In this document: in pieces, positions 9,474-20,155 of the stretch
Layout: each line of letters begins with the position of its first letter
How positions within the stretch are numbered: the stretch's first letter is position 1
NCBI GenBank assembly: GCA_029834535.1
Contig: JAQMWT010000071.1
Span: 1-64,000, forward strand
Source: Chrysophaeum taylorii
Taxonomy: Eukaryota; Sar; Pelagophyceae; Pelagomonadales; Pelagomonadaceae
DNA length: 64,000 bases
Direction of reading: 5' to 3'
Notes under the pieces: model-generated
What the model saw: only the letters and a program-made list of their open reading frames with translations
Told to the model about the DNA's origin: nothing
Databases searched by the model: none
Position numbers and translations under genes: made by a program

Positions 9474-10740
9474 CTATTTACGCCGCCGTTCCGAAGAAGA
9501 GCACTTGAAGCAAGCAGCCTTGCCCGGAGGAGGAAAGTGTCCTGTTCTCGCTCGCCGCGGAGAGGTTGCCACTCCAAAAAAAAAGGAATGAATGGCAACG
9601 TCAGAGCCAAGCCGCTTCAGCAGTCGGGATTTGAAGCGCGTAGAGCCGTTTCCTACTGTCGTTCCCCTGAGGTAGTGGGACGGCCCGTCAACTTCGACCG
9701 CACGCTTGGTGGTGTCGGGTTGCGCCATGTCGAGCGACAACCCCTCTTCGGTCGCGTGCTGGAAGACGTGCGGCGTCCAGCCAACTCGGTCTAAAGCGGT
9801 AGCAACGTCGCGCTGGAGTTGGGACGGTGATGGGTCCTGGCATTGATGCGCCGCCAGGAGCCTCTGGTTTGAGAGCGGGAAGCTCCGGCCAGGCCACTCG
9901 AGACTAGACTTCAACAAGACTTCGCTGCGACGAGGAGCGGTCATCGAGATCTGTCGCAGCGTTAAAGGCAAGCTCTGAGAAAAAAAATCCGAGGTTCCTT
10001 CTTCCACATTCGACGCAGGCAAATGCCCACGCCGTGTTGGCGAGGTTCTGCGGCCTGAACTCGCGCCGGCGATCGGCGCGAAGAATTGAGTCGACGAGGT
10101 TCGCGAAGGCCAACGCCGCGTCTGCCAGCTCCTTGAACTCGCAAATGCAGCGCTGACAAGCGTCTGCGAGGGCCATCACGCGGCGATCGCGTCGCGCGTC
10201 GCGGTTTCAGCCTCCAAACTTTGCAAAGCTGTCAGTCGACGAGCTCCGAGCGAAAGTGTCGTCTCGGGAGTCGCACCGTCATCGCACTTGATTTGGTGCC
10301 ATCGCGGTGGCACTCGTGGCTCGCGTCTTTGCCGCGACGGTCGGCGCTGCGAGCGACGCCGCGAAGCTGCTTATTGTCTGCTTGTCGCGCCAGCGACCGA
10401 AAGCGATTCGAGTCCTGACCGTCGCGCGACAAGTCCTCGCGCCACAACTTGTCGTCGTCTGCGCCCCGTCAGGGATTCGACGTCCTATCGGGGGCGGCGA
10501 TCTTGATCGGCTATCTATGTGGTCTCGCCCCTGGTGGTCTGGTCTTCTTTTTATCTTCGGCGCTCGTAGTCGTCGCGTCGCCTCCGAGTTCATGTCGTCT
10601 CCCAGTCCCTTCCTCCAGGACGCGTATCATCGCTGCGCCAGTCCACCATCTTCTGTCGACGGCGATGGCTCCTCGGCGCGCCAACCGCCATCGTCGTCTT
10701 CGCGGCGTCTTCTCTTCGCGTACTCGACGACGGCGTGGGA
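9474..10740 (-). pseudogene. inverted, decayed copy of the RAP/ANTAWAFA gene
   Basis: Minus-strand text matches the gene at 6199-8768 along its length: the Arg-rich 5' part (near 10740-10300), the MALADACQRCICEF segment (near 10170), a single remaining repeat (LANTAWAFACVE, near 10040), the SPSQLQRDVATALDRVGWTPHVF linker and the RAP domain (AVEVDGPSHYL, near 9700). The array of twelve repeats has collapsed to about one. The frame is interrupted several times: the reading frame changes between about 10590, 10447, 10179 and 10022, and the RAP end shifts after GSDVAIHSFFF. Homology includes non-coding-looking 5' sequence, so this is a DNA-level inverted duplication, not a retrocopy. Confidence 0.85.
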
Positions 10741-10795
10741 CCTCTAACCTCACTCGCGATTATAAACTAAAACCCTCACCTGGCCCTCACCGAAG

Positions 10796-10905
10796 GGTTT
10801 TAGGAGTAAACTCAAGGGTTTGCGAACGTGCGCTCATCAAAACACACACCTTAGATTGGCGGGGGTCAGAGCGTCGAGCTGAAATGAGAGTGGGGTGTAA
10901 GTAAG
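10796..10905 (-). repeat. LINE-B 3' tail, solo copy
   Basis: gggttttaggagtaaactc ... agattggcgggggt ... gagcgtcgagctgaaatgag is the reverse complement of the sequence that follows the LINE-B ORF at 15415-15740. No LINE coding sequence is attached, so it is a very short 5'-truncated copy or a tail-sharing SINE. Confidence 0.75.
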
Positions 10906-13589
10906 GACGGTAAGGCTGCTGATGCCAAGGTTAGGCTGATTAATGTGTTCGCGACACACCTGTTATGTTAATCTCAAGTTTATGAAGGGGAAAATCTCTC
11001 CGCAGTGCAGCGCGCCAACAAGGTGGGCAACCCGACCCGCTAACGGGCCGAAACAACGGCCCATGGTCTCGTCTTGAAGCCCTGAAGAGCTGGGGTCGGT
11101 CGTCCGATTTGACCGGTCCGAAGTTGGTCACTTTCAGGTGTTGAAGGGGATGTCTTCCGGTTTCTGAAGGACAGTCTCCACGCACCCCCACGGACCCCCC
11201 CGACACCGGAACTTCTGTGGAGCTCTGCCATGCTTCCGGGTGGACATCCTGGACGCCCAAACAACTTAGTTTAGATATGACGTGTTTGAGTGCTATATGG
11301 CTCTCACAGGCTTGAAGTAGTAGTGTTCGGAGATTGGACGAGGGAAAGCGGCACCCGATGAGCGACCGAGGCGAGACTGGAGCCGGCAACGTCCTTGTCC
11401 GCGGCCTTGAGTGTGAATACGTTTATATCGTGCTTCCTCTCGGCGTATGCCTGACCGAGTTCCCACCCACCTCCTCGGCGTAGAGCTTGTTGCAATCGTC
11501 CATGATCTTCTCAAGGCCCCGATTTCCCCGGCAGCCAGGACGGCCGCCTACTCCGCGCTCACCTTCTTGATCCACCCTCGAGCGGCAACTCCGGCGGCGG
11601 CGCGTGCGCCTTGATCATCTCCTCGGCCCCAGCATCCTTCAGCCTCTTGACCCGCTTTTTCTTTGCGACGGCTGTGTAGCTGACGTCCAATTGCACGCCG
11701 CCTTTTTTTTTTTGCTTTTTTCGCCTTTCTAAAATCGCTCTCCATTCCTCCACCACGCGCTATGTATTACTCGGATGGCGCCATAAAGGAAACGAGTAGA
11801 GACTTGATGGGTAATAAAAGCTCTGTCTCCGGCGCCTCAACCACCATGGCAACCATTAGCGCGCCTTGGACATTTTTTCCTGCACTATCCTGAAGCCTTC
11901 AAAAAATTGAGAATAATAACAGGTATGTTCGAAACTAAACGGATCGCAAAAACGGGAAGTTGTTCAATGTGCCGTGAATGGATAAGAACAAGGTAGGGAA
12001 AGGGCGAGGTGAAGAGGGAAGAGACGAGGTGGTGACGGGTGAGGTGAGAGAGTGTGGTGAGGAGCGCCACGATGCAGTAGCCACTGTCTTTGACGACTGA
12101 GAGGTCCTTGAGGATCACCTCGGATTGCAGCTTGACCGTCGCGGTGGTCGTTGCGGTGGTCAAGTGGATCGATCTTGTTTGGGCGGTCGGCAAACTTGAG
12201 GAAGTCGGCGCGCAAATCGGCACGCTGCAGCTGTTGCGTTTCGGAGAGGGATGACCAGACGTTGTCCCCGGCAAGCGAAACGAGCTGGCCGGCGATGGCT
12301 TCGTGCTTCTTCTTCACGGGGGTTATCCTGTGGCGCGTCATCGTCGTACTCGAAGCTGTTTGATCAAGATGGCCTTCTTTCTTTCTTTCTTTCCCTACAG
12401 TCGACGTCAAGGTTGGCCAGTGGCACACGCACAATCCGGTCGAAAAAAAAATGGTAGAATTTGGTGCCGCAGTCGGAACAAAGCGATCGGCGCACACGAG
12501 CCGTCGCCCTCGGCTAAGTTTTGGACGCGTGGAAAGACAGACCGTGCGCACCATTATTGTCGCCGAACTTCTAGCTGTCCAAGTTGACGAAGGTCCTCGG
12601 ATGGATGGAGGCGACGGCCCAATTCGTCTCGCGCTGCAGCGCTCTCGTACGAGCAGCGCTTGGAATAAGAAGAGGCGTCACCGGCTCTGAATGGAAGAAG
12701 AGGGTACCTCGTAGCACGTTGCGCCATAAATCTACTACGGCAGCCGAGACTCTGGGCGATCGCCAGAGATGGCGACGCTCAGCGGCGCGTTGTCGATGCT
12801 TTGACGGAATTCTGTCGGCCTGCTCCTTCACCGCCTTGTCGAGATCTGGTTCGACGAGGGGGCGGTCCGTGCCAGCCGCGTTCGAATAGTCGTCGTTGTT
12901 GTCGATGACTTCTTCGGGGGGCTCTCACCTCCGAGATGTCGACTACCGCGTCGCAGTCACCGCCATCGAGCGAGGTAAGACGGTGCCGACGTCGGGGGAG
13001 GGCACCTATCTGTTCCACATCAACGGCAATGTTTTTTCTCCTAATGCCTGAGAATCTGGCGCGACCAGTCAACCACAGATCTCAACTTCTGGCCGGTCTT
13101 CTGGTGCAGGACAGATAGTGCGGGCGATTCGAATTTCGACAACCAAGGCAGCCAGCTTCCGCCCGCCGCAGTGCGTTCCGCAGAGTTCTCTCGTACGTGT
13201 GTCGCGTCCAGCTCCTCGGCCAACTGGAACAACAGCCGAAGAACATCGTCGTCGTACTCCTTGCTTGAACTTCTACGCCCGGTTATATTCTCCAAGGCTT
13301 GGCCTTTACGACACTCGCTTGCTCGTAGGCGCCCTAAACGCCTCCTGCCATCGTTTGAATGAAGGATGGAAAAACCCGCAAGGGCTCGCCACACCCTCGG
13401 TCGCCCTGCGCGAAACTTACCGCACGCTCTCGGGCGAAGGCTGGTGTGGGCCCCGACCAGTGCCGCAATGAATTCCTCTCCGTTTTCGCACAGCCCTTCC
13501 CGAGCAACGTCACGGCTCGCTCTGCGATGGACAAATTCGACAGCCTAGGCTCAGGCTTGAGACCTTGGAGGACTTCCTGACTGGTAACT
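10906..13589 (-). other. possible multi-exon host gene(s), not recognised
   Basis: Several minus-strand stretches have protein-like composition: 11559-11756 (Lys-rich, DVSYTAVAKKKRVKRLKDAG), 11964-12554, 12571-12831 and 13041-13394 (VLRLLFQLAEELDATHVRENSAERT, then a hydrophobic WLPWLSKFESPALSVL part). One stretch (12779-13072) ends at a GAG|GTGAGA donor-like site near 12927. Given the short host introns seen elsewhere, these could be exons of one or two genes, but I could not phase them into one product and recognise no domain. A CTTT microsatellite lies near 12380. Confidence 0.25.
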
Positions 13590-13604
13590 AACCCGACTAG
13601 GGTC

Positions 13605-15384
13605 GTGAGCGAGGGCGTCACGATTGGCGGCATTCGGTTGGCAGGCACCCCGTCAAGAGGTGAGCGAGAAAATCGACAAATGTGCAATAAAATTGAGACT
13701 ATGCTACGTACACGTCACACTCGCGCCATGCCACCCATGCTGTCATGTACTACAGTGCTACATCTCTTGCTGACCACGTTACCCGGCCGACTCGCGTGCA
13801 GCCCTCACCCGTTTCGACGCCGCCGCGGCCCTCGATTCCTACTACCCTGCCGGCGATATTGTGGCTGCGGACCCCTTTGCGACACGCCGCCTGCGTTTAC
13901 CCAGTCGGTTGCGTGGCCTTGGATTTCGCTTGCGTGCCGAGATGCGGCTTTCATCACTGGGACCTTCTGTGCGGTCCTCCCCCGCATGCTCAGCCGCTCT
14001 CCGGCCATGGGCGGCACAGTGCGCGGCTTCTGCGAGCCGCTCGCGCCCTTGCTGGGGCGTAACTCTTTCGACGACGCAGCCAACACGAGCTCGCGCTTCG
14101 CGACCCTTGCGGCGTCCCAACCAACGTCCTTGCTGGCCCGCGCTTTTCTTTTCTTTTCTTTCTTTTCTTTCTGTGGCGCTTGGAGCCGTTTGCAGGCGGA
14201 CGCCGGGAGGCCTGACGAGGGCCCATTGGCCGCGCCAGTACAATGCGCGGGCATTGACACATCGGCCGTAGCCCTGTACGGGAAGGTGCAGCGAGTCGTG
14301 ACGAGACAACGCGAGGCTCTTCGCGCCGAGCGCCTTGAGGCGGACCTTCGTCGTGCTCTCCCTGCGCGTGACGTCCGCAAGGTGGTGTCCTTCCTATGCG
14401 CCGACGACAAACTCTCCACCACCGCCTGGGTGGCTTCATGGCCCTCGCGATATCTCGCATTCTCGAACAAGAGGACTTCCCGCCGGAAGTCGCCGCGGCA
14501 ACTTCCTCCTCGGGCTGCCGTCGCCGGCCTGCGTACCGCTGTCCTGGTGTGGCATTCTTGGCGACAGACACCCAGCAGGTTCTCGACACGTACGGCAACG
14601 TCTTGCTCGCGGACAATCGCTTGGTCAACCGCAACGGAGCTCGGTCCTGCATGGGCTTGTTTTGGAATTGCGTCCCAAGCTTTTCCGGCGTGTGCTTTCC
14701 GTTCTTTCCAGTCCACGTCGAGGCTCGTTCCTGACTTTTCAATCGCAGAGCCACCGGGAACGCCTACTCCGAGCGGTCTCCGCCTCGACGAGGTCAAAAC
14801 GATCGTCTTCTGCCCGTCGCGGTATCCGACCACTCTCGTCGATCGCCGCCGCGAATTTTGGCACCCCGAGCCCGGTCGACAAGCAACGGGCCAACGACAT
14901 TCAACGCGAATACGTCGCGCATGCTGCGTATGCTGACAGGAATTTCTGCGGGGTCGACCCGGCAGCCTCGCGGGGCCCGTTCCGGGACCACGTCACGGAG
15001 TTCGGGTCCGAGCTGGGGTTTGTAGTTGGTAATTTCGCGGAGGATAGTGACAACCTACATGGTCTCCTCCACCGTGTTGCCCGTCGAATTGGCATCAAAA
15101 TCTGCCTCGAGGAGGGTGCTCCTTCCCTTCCCTCGCGGCAGCCACGGCGGCTCAGACAACGCGCCTCTACTCTCTCTCCATCACGGTGCACCTTGAGCGT
15201 GCCCGGCTCCTTCTGGCAGGCATCCAGTATGTCGAAGGCGGTGCAGCCACCGCCCACCTCCTGCAACGACAATACGCACAGGCACACTTCAGGGAGCGCC
15301 AAGGCGCTTACAGAAACGCCAACTTGTTGCCCCTACGTCTGTCTCTCGGCCGCCGGGTCCCTGCACCGGCGCCCGGACGGTTAG
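13605..15384 (+). pseudogene. LINE-B ORF 3' part: RT thumb and restriction-like endonuclease
   Basis: The 13605-14936 frame (443 residues) holds SRSPAMGGTVRGFCEPLAPLLG, then QREALRAERLEADLRRALPARDV, then a restriction-endonuclease-like signature: PD (14730-14735) followed after 18 residues by DEVK (14787-14798) and TIVFCPSRYP. P-D-x(n)-(D/E)-x-K is the core of the PD-(D/E)XK nuclease fold used by R2-type LINEs to cut target DNA (family knowledge). The end of the protein (VDKQRANDIQREYVAHAAYADRN...FRDHVTEFGSELGFVVGNF) continues in the frame of 14335-15384, so a frameshift lies near 14800-14890. A CTTTT microsatellite (about 14147-14170) sits inside the coding part. Confidence 0.72.
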
Positions 15385-15475
15385 GCTAGCTCCGTGCCGT
15401 CCCTATAATCGGCGTAAACCCACTCGTGCTTACACCCACTTACTCCACTCTCCTTTGAGCTCGACGCTCTCACCC

Positions 15476-15567
15476 CCATTTTCCTCTGTGATCCTGGACC
15501 GGCTCCTGCCGGCCCAACCTGTCTCCCATGCCCGGGAGAGGTCCGAAGTTAGTTAGTTAGTTAGTTA
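15476..15567 (+). mobile_element. LINE-A tail insert (TTAG tail) in LINE-B tail
   Basis: A 92-bp insert containing ccggctcctgccgg, tgcccgggagaggtc and the tail gttagttagttagttag. It is flanked by the 10-bp direct repeat gctctcaccc (15466-15475 and 15568-15577), a target-site duplication. It therefore inserted by target-primed reverse transcription after the LINE-B tail was in place. Confidence 0.85.
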
Positions 15568-17024
15568 GCTCTCACCCTCGCCAATCTGAGCTGCTTTGAT
15601 CCGCGCACGTTCGCTAACCTGTAAGTTTACTCTTAACCCGACTGGTAACCTTTGAGCTCGACGCTCTCACCCCCGCCAATCTAAGCTGCTTTGATCAGCG
15701 CACGTTCGCTGACCTTTGAGTTTACTCCTAAAACCACGCACCTGACGTTCGACCTATCGGCATTCGCACCGTCCGCCGCCGTGCCAATGGACGATGCCTT
15801 GTGCGTAGTCTCCACTTCGAGATCTCTGAGGCACTCTACCCGATCAACGTTGTTGTCGGGGTTAAGGGCGACCCCTCGCGCCTCGTCTTTGGCGTCCGCA
15901 CCCACGCGGAGCAGTACCCCGACCAGGTAATCAACAAGCTGGACAAACGCAACGCCTTCAACGAGCTCAAATGTCGGACCGTCGTGGACAAACTCGCACA
16001 CCATGCCAAAGCTAAGCTGCGCGCCTTTGGCCACTTCATGTTCAAGCAATTATACGGCCGGCATCCTGGATGGCACTTCATGGCCCCACCGGCCTCGCTC
16101 GCGCCCCCTTCGACTCTCAAGAAGGCGGCCAGCAAGGCGACCCCACCAACCCACCAGCGTATTGCCTGGTAACGCATGACGCCCCACAGGCCCTTGACTC
16201 CCGCTTACGCTCGTGTGGCGGCTACGCACGATTTGGCATGGACGACGGCGTCATCTCAGGTTCCTCTCATGAGGTTGTCGACGCTCTCCTGCAATACGCC
16301 CGCGACATCCAAGCTAGCGGCGAGGAGCTCCGCCTCGACATGTGCGTAGCGTTCTGTCCGGCACTTGGCACGGGCTTTCTTGATCACCCCGAACGCCACG
16401 TCCAAGTTGCGCCTGACGGCACGCGTACTCTTGCTGGTACCCCCGTTGTCGCCGACGGCCTCGTAATCTACGGTGTGCCCATCGGCTCCCCCGGCCACGC
16501 CGGAGATGCCTATGTCGAAGCTACCTTGCAACGCGAGGTTGACGCTCAGGTGAGCTACATGAGCCGTATTCGCACCAAGCTCCAGAACGTCTCCCTCCAC
16601 TGCATGTACTCGTTGGGCCGCTACTGCATCGCCCCGCGCATGGACTACATCGCGCAGCACTGCTACCCCGCCAATGCCTCCTCGAGCGCGCTCCGCCGCT
16701 TCGACGATGCCGTCCTCAACTTCGCCGCCACAGCACTAGGCGCGGACCCGCGTCAGGTTTTTGACTCCACCAACATCGTCCTTCAACGCCTCCGCCTTCC
16801 TGCTCGAAATGGGGGTGGCGGCATTCGCTCCAGCGCCGACCTCAGCCCCGCCGCCTTTCTTGGCACGGCGACCCAAGCCCCTCCACACCTCGTCGACCTT
16901 CGCGATCCTACGGATGCCGTCGAGGTCTCTGGCTACCTCCCCCGCCTCGCCTCGGTCCTGGGTGCCACCTCTTTTCGCGCAGGCAACGAGTTGCACCGTT
17001 GGCACCACCTCCGGGAAAATTCCC

Positions 17025-18629
17025 TTGGGGGATCATGGTTTGCGTACCCAGGGATCATAAATATTGGGTACCCCTATAGCACTAAAAGTAGTCTTCAAGT
17101 CGTGACGTCACTCCTGTTGCACACGTGGCATGGTGAGTGATCACGTGGAGCCCGATGGCGCACGCGACACAAAAAAAAAAAACGACTAAAAAAATCAGCT
17201 CTCAACATGGCGAAGCGACCGCTGCGACCACTCAACGAGGTGTTGCTTTGAAGATGCTGAGACTGGGAAAGAGTGCGACGGAACGTCCCGCGTGCTCGGG
17301 ATACCGCGCGAGGCGTGCGACGCTTTCGGCTGGCGCCGTCGCCAAGATATTACTCCATAAAAACAAACGGACCTCTGTTTGGACGGATGTGGCGGTGCTG
17401 GCGGCGGCGGCTGATGTCCACGACGGTATAGCGGGCACGCGCGGTGCTCGGGTGCAAGCCGGGGGCATCGTGCGAGGAGATCCGCGCGGCTTACTGCCGG
17501 TGCGCGCTGCGCGGCCCCATCCCGACGTCCGCGACGGGCGAATGCGGGCGGCGGCGAGCGCCGAGTTCGTCGAGCTCACCCGCCGCGGCGAGGATCCTGC
17601 TGCGCGAGGCGTCGTCGTCGTCAGAGTCTTTCGCTTTCGGAAGAGTGTGCGAACGAACGAACGAAGAAACCCCGTCGGAATGAATGGGTGCCGGCGGTGC
17701 GGCGCGCGACGAGCCCGGAGGAGGTGCTGCTCTCCGCAAGGTGCGGGACGGCCCGCGACGACTCGAGATCGCCAACGACTTTTGTTTCCGGACAAATATT
17801 CGAGATGGAGGAGCGATATCTCGGGACCGACCCGCGTGCTGCCCCTCCTGAAACTCGTGCGCGGCCAGAGCCGGATCGGCGCTGTCGATGAGATACCCGC
17901 GGAGACGGTTCCCTCGCCTTATCGCTCTTCGACCGCGTGGTCGCAACGGCGACGCGGGTGCGACGCGGCGGCGTTGACGAGACGATTTTGCGGCGGCGCG
18001 ACGGTGGTTTTCAATGCCAAGAAGCTCGTGAGTCCGGTAAAGCGCCACGGTGTTTGGGTGGGGGGGTGCGCAAGACCCACTTCGTGCGTTACGCGGCTGG
18101 CCGGACGACCCACCGCCTCCTCCTCGAGAGCGCGAGCCCCGGGGTCACCTCGATGCTGTGGTATGTCGCGCGGCCCGGCCTTCCGCCTTAGGTTTGTTTT
18201 TCACCCCCGGTATCTCGTCGCAAAATGCACGCGGGCATGGTTTCCCTCCGCGGGCTTTTGGCTCCCGTTCTTGCACGACTTCCGGTCCGACCACTACGGC
18301 CGAGCGCGAAGAAGTCTGCTCGGCATCGCGGCCGCGGCCGCAACTAAGCGCGATGCCATTCCAGGCTCGGCTGCCACCCCACCCCACTCCACCCCACCCC
18401 ACACCACCTCTGTGCGCGTGCCCACACACCACACCAAAACCTTCAAGCACCCACACCGCCACCTCTTTGCACGTCCCTCTTTTAAGAGCGGTTTCAAGCG
18501 AGTCAGGGCAGGGTTGCAGCCACGTAGCACCGTTAAACACACTTGATCCCAACATTTGACTTCTTATAGTGCCATAGGGTTTTTTACCCAAAATTTATGA
18601 TCCCTGGGTACGTAAACCATGATCCCAAG
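17025..18629. mobile_element. 1.6-kb DNA element with about 70-bp terminal inverted repeats
   Basis: The left end (17025-17098, ttgggggatcatggtttgcg then tacccagggatcataaat) and the right end (18558-18629, reverse complement cttgggatcatggtttacg then tacccagggatcataaat) are inverted copies with over 85% match by eye, apart from a small indel. LINE-B coding sequence is continuous on the two sides, so this is an insertion. No transposase is visible inside; the cargo includes a J-domain gene fragment. It is best described as a non-autonomous, gene-fragment-carrying (Pack-type) element. I could not settle a target-site duplication, and the superfamily is unknown. Confidence 0.72.
17437..17900 (+). 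pseudogene. DnaJ/J-domain gene fragment inside the inverted-repeat element
   Basis: VLGCKPGASCEEIRAAYCRCAL (the helix I-II signature of a J domain) is read from 17444. HPDVRDGRMRAAASAEFVEL, with the HPD tripeptide that stimulates Hsp70, is read in the frame of the long ORF 17137-18546. The two halves are one base out of frame near 17505, and a stop-like interruption precedes the domain, so the captured fragment is not an intact gene. Downstream text (ESASPGVTSMLWYVARPG, near 18130) looks like more of the same host gene. J-domain proteins are Hsp70 co-chaperones; capture by the element is inferred from its position between the inverted repeats. Confidence 0.6.
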
Positions 18630-19205
18630 AGGGACCCGGTCCCACCACCTCCTCGCATCCGGTTGCCGCCTGGCGCGAGTACTCAAGACTGCGTGGGACG
18701 GACTTCGCGCTGATCTCCGTACCACGCCAACGTTCATATCGTCTCCACGGGCTCGTTCTCGTTGACCCCACCGTCTCGACACCCTTGCTCATACCCCAGC
18801 TCCAGCGTGCTCTAACCTCCCAGCGCGAGACAGCTCGGGCCACTGCACTCCAGCGACTTGCGGCCACCCTCCCCATCACCGATGCTCTTCGAGTAGCGGC
18901 GTCCTCATAGGATCGCCTCTCGACTACGTTCATCAGCTCGTGGCCCAGCTCCTCCACTCAAAGCCCCAACCGCTGCTGGGCCGAGATGTGTGCCCAATAC
19001 TTTGGCTACCCCTCTCTCTATATCTTGTTCGGGCCTCGTCCGTCGGTCAAGAGCACGCGTGGCAAATGGATGACTCTCTCGACCTGGATTCGTCGTGCCT
19101 TGCGTCGCGAAATCGATCTCATAGGTTGATACACCAAGTGCTGCTTGATGTTTATGATGAGCCGAGGACTTTCGATAGGGGGCCCTTTCTTTTCGAAGGG
19201 GCCAA

Positions 19206-19406
19206 TCGGGCCGTTGATTTCGTGAAAGCATGCAGGGAGAGCTACAGCCACCAAAGACAACACAACAAACGAAACACATCGGCAGAAGAATTTTTCGTAT
19301 CCGTGACTATCAGGACGATCATGGTCGCCCACGTCGCGTACGCGCTGTTTCTGGTGTCTCCAACAAAGACCAATTTGGCAGACTTCTTCTTGAAGCTCCT
19401 GTCCAC
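19206..19406 (-). mobile_element. possible Ty1/copia scrap
   Basis: Minus-strand KKSAKLVFVGDTRNSAYATW resembles the conserved segment after the integrase in copia elements (the KxxxFVGY...N-x-AY type). It is cut off sharply by the left LTR of element B at 19407. Short and broken; the assignment is tentative. Confidence 0.3.
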
Positions 19407-19752
19407 TGAGGCAGTTACGCCCACTTGCCTGCCTGCCACCTGACTTACCCTGATTGTTGCCCTGGGTATTGACCTTGCATTTATGGGGGGGGGGGGGTGT
19501 CATCTCGACACCCTCACCTGCGCTTCCACTGAAGAACCCAATGTACTACCGGGCATTTGTATCGCTTTCTTGCTGTCTTCTTGATATTACCCTCATTTGA
19601 TTGTCCGATTTTCGCGATGGCGTGAGGTATTACGCTGAGATCGGGCGTGTGGTGGTGGTTTCACCCGCGGTTCGGCGGGTTGGGAGGAAGGGTTGTTGAG
19701 GCCCCCGGTCCGGCGCCAGGAGGGGCGGGTATCTGAGAGAAAAACCACTACA
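19407..19752 (+). repeat. element B 5' LTR
   Basis: 346 bp, begins TGAGGCAGTTACGCCC and ends AAAACCACTACA (TG...CA). It matches 29670-30002 along its whole length. A G-homopolymer near 19486 accounts for part of the length difference. Confidence 0.88.
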
Positions 19753-19753
19753 G

Positions 19754-19766
19754 TGGTCTCAGAAAC
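19754..19766 (+). promoter_or_regulatory. element B primer-binding-site candidate
   Basis: tggtctcagaaac starts 2 nt after the LTR end. TGG complements the CCA end of a tRNA, and tggtNtcaga resembles the complement of methionine tRNA 3' ends used by many Ty3 elements. Not tested against a tRNA set. Confidence 0.5.
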
Positions 19767-20155
19767 GGCGGGAATCGATAGTCCAACAACTCCCGGACTA
19801 TCGATCGATCTCCTGTTTTTCGGCGGCGAGTCGGTTCGTAACGGTCGAGTGAGTGCGAAGCCGACGCATTTGTGGGTGAAGATCCAGAGGATCACGGGTA
19901 CCGCCGCGGGGTTCATTTTACGTGATTCGGATCGAACGGGGAGCGGAGTCACGACGACGACTCATTTTGCATACTTTTGCGTATCGTAGGGCATTGTTAC
20001 AAGACCTAACTAGCTCGCGCGAGGCAGACCACCTCCCTGACGGCGAGCGAGCGACTACACCGGGAAGACCGTCCATAGTCTTCACGCGCAAGGCTACTAC
20101 TTCCATAAGACCAGCGCACCGGTACAGCGTGCAGTAGTCAGACGGCTGCCGACAA

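Larger units (their letters stand above)
13590..15740 (+). mobile_element. LINE-B copy 1 (non-LTR retrotransposon, 3' half with tail)
   Basis: 5'-truncated non-LTR retrotransposon. It begins in the late part of the reverse transcriptase (EGVTIGGIRLAGTPSRGE, matching GVPIGSPG of copy 2) and continues through the thumb-like region and the C-terminal endonuclease to a stop near 15387. A 3' tail of about 110-250 bp follows and ends in cctaaaacc near 15733. The tail is present as one full copy interrupted by a LINE-A piece and one partial copy (15650-15740). Compared with copy 3 the order of conserved blocks is the same. Frames change at least twice, so the copy is dead. Confidence 0.8.
15741..19110 (+). 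mobile_element. LINE-B copy 2 (reverse transcriptase), split by an inverted-repeat element
   Basis: Coding blocks of a non-LTR reverse transcriptase appear in order: DVRPIGIRTVRRRA (motif 1/2, near 15750), INKLDKRNAFNELKC (palm motif A, near 15935), GGQQGDPTNPPAYC (motif B, near 16130) and ARFGMDDGVISGS (motif C; the usual Y/F-x-DD aspartates, near 16227). Then come GVPIGSPGHAGDAYVEATLQ and the C-terminal RRFDDAVLNFAATALGADP block up to about 17024. The ORF resumes after the insertion at 18630 (FALISVPRQRSYRLHGLVL, TSQRETARATALQRLAATLPI) and fades near 19110. The upstream half of the RT is in a different frame from 16070-17140, so there is a frameshift near 16080-16150. Palm motif residues are intact. 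Confidence 0.82.

Noticed and set aside
13805-14833. 342-residue minus-strand ORF
   Set aside because: Antisense of the LINE-B ORF, which has recognisable RT-thumb and nuclease text and a homologous copy at 36.4-39.4 kb.
17137-18546. 469-residue plus-strand ORF as an intact host gene
   Set aside because: It lies between inverted repeats inside a LINE, and the J-domain signature is split between it and another frame. The long open frame is mostly a consequence of GC-rich composition.
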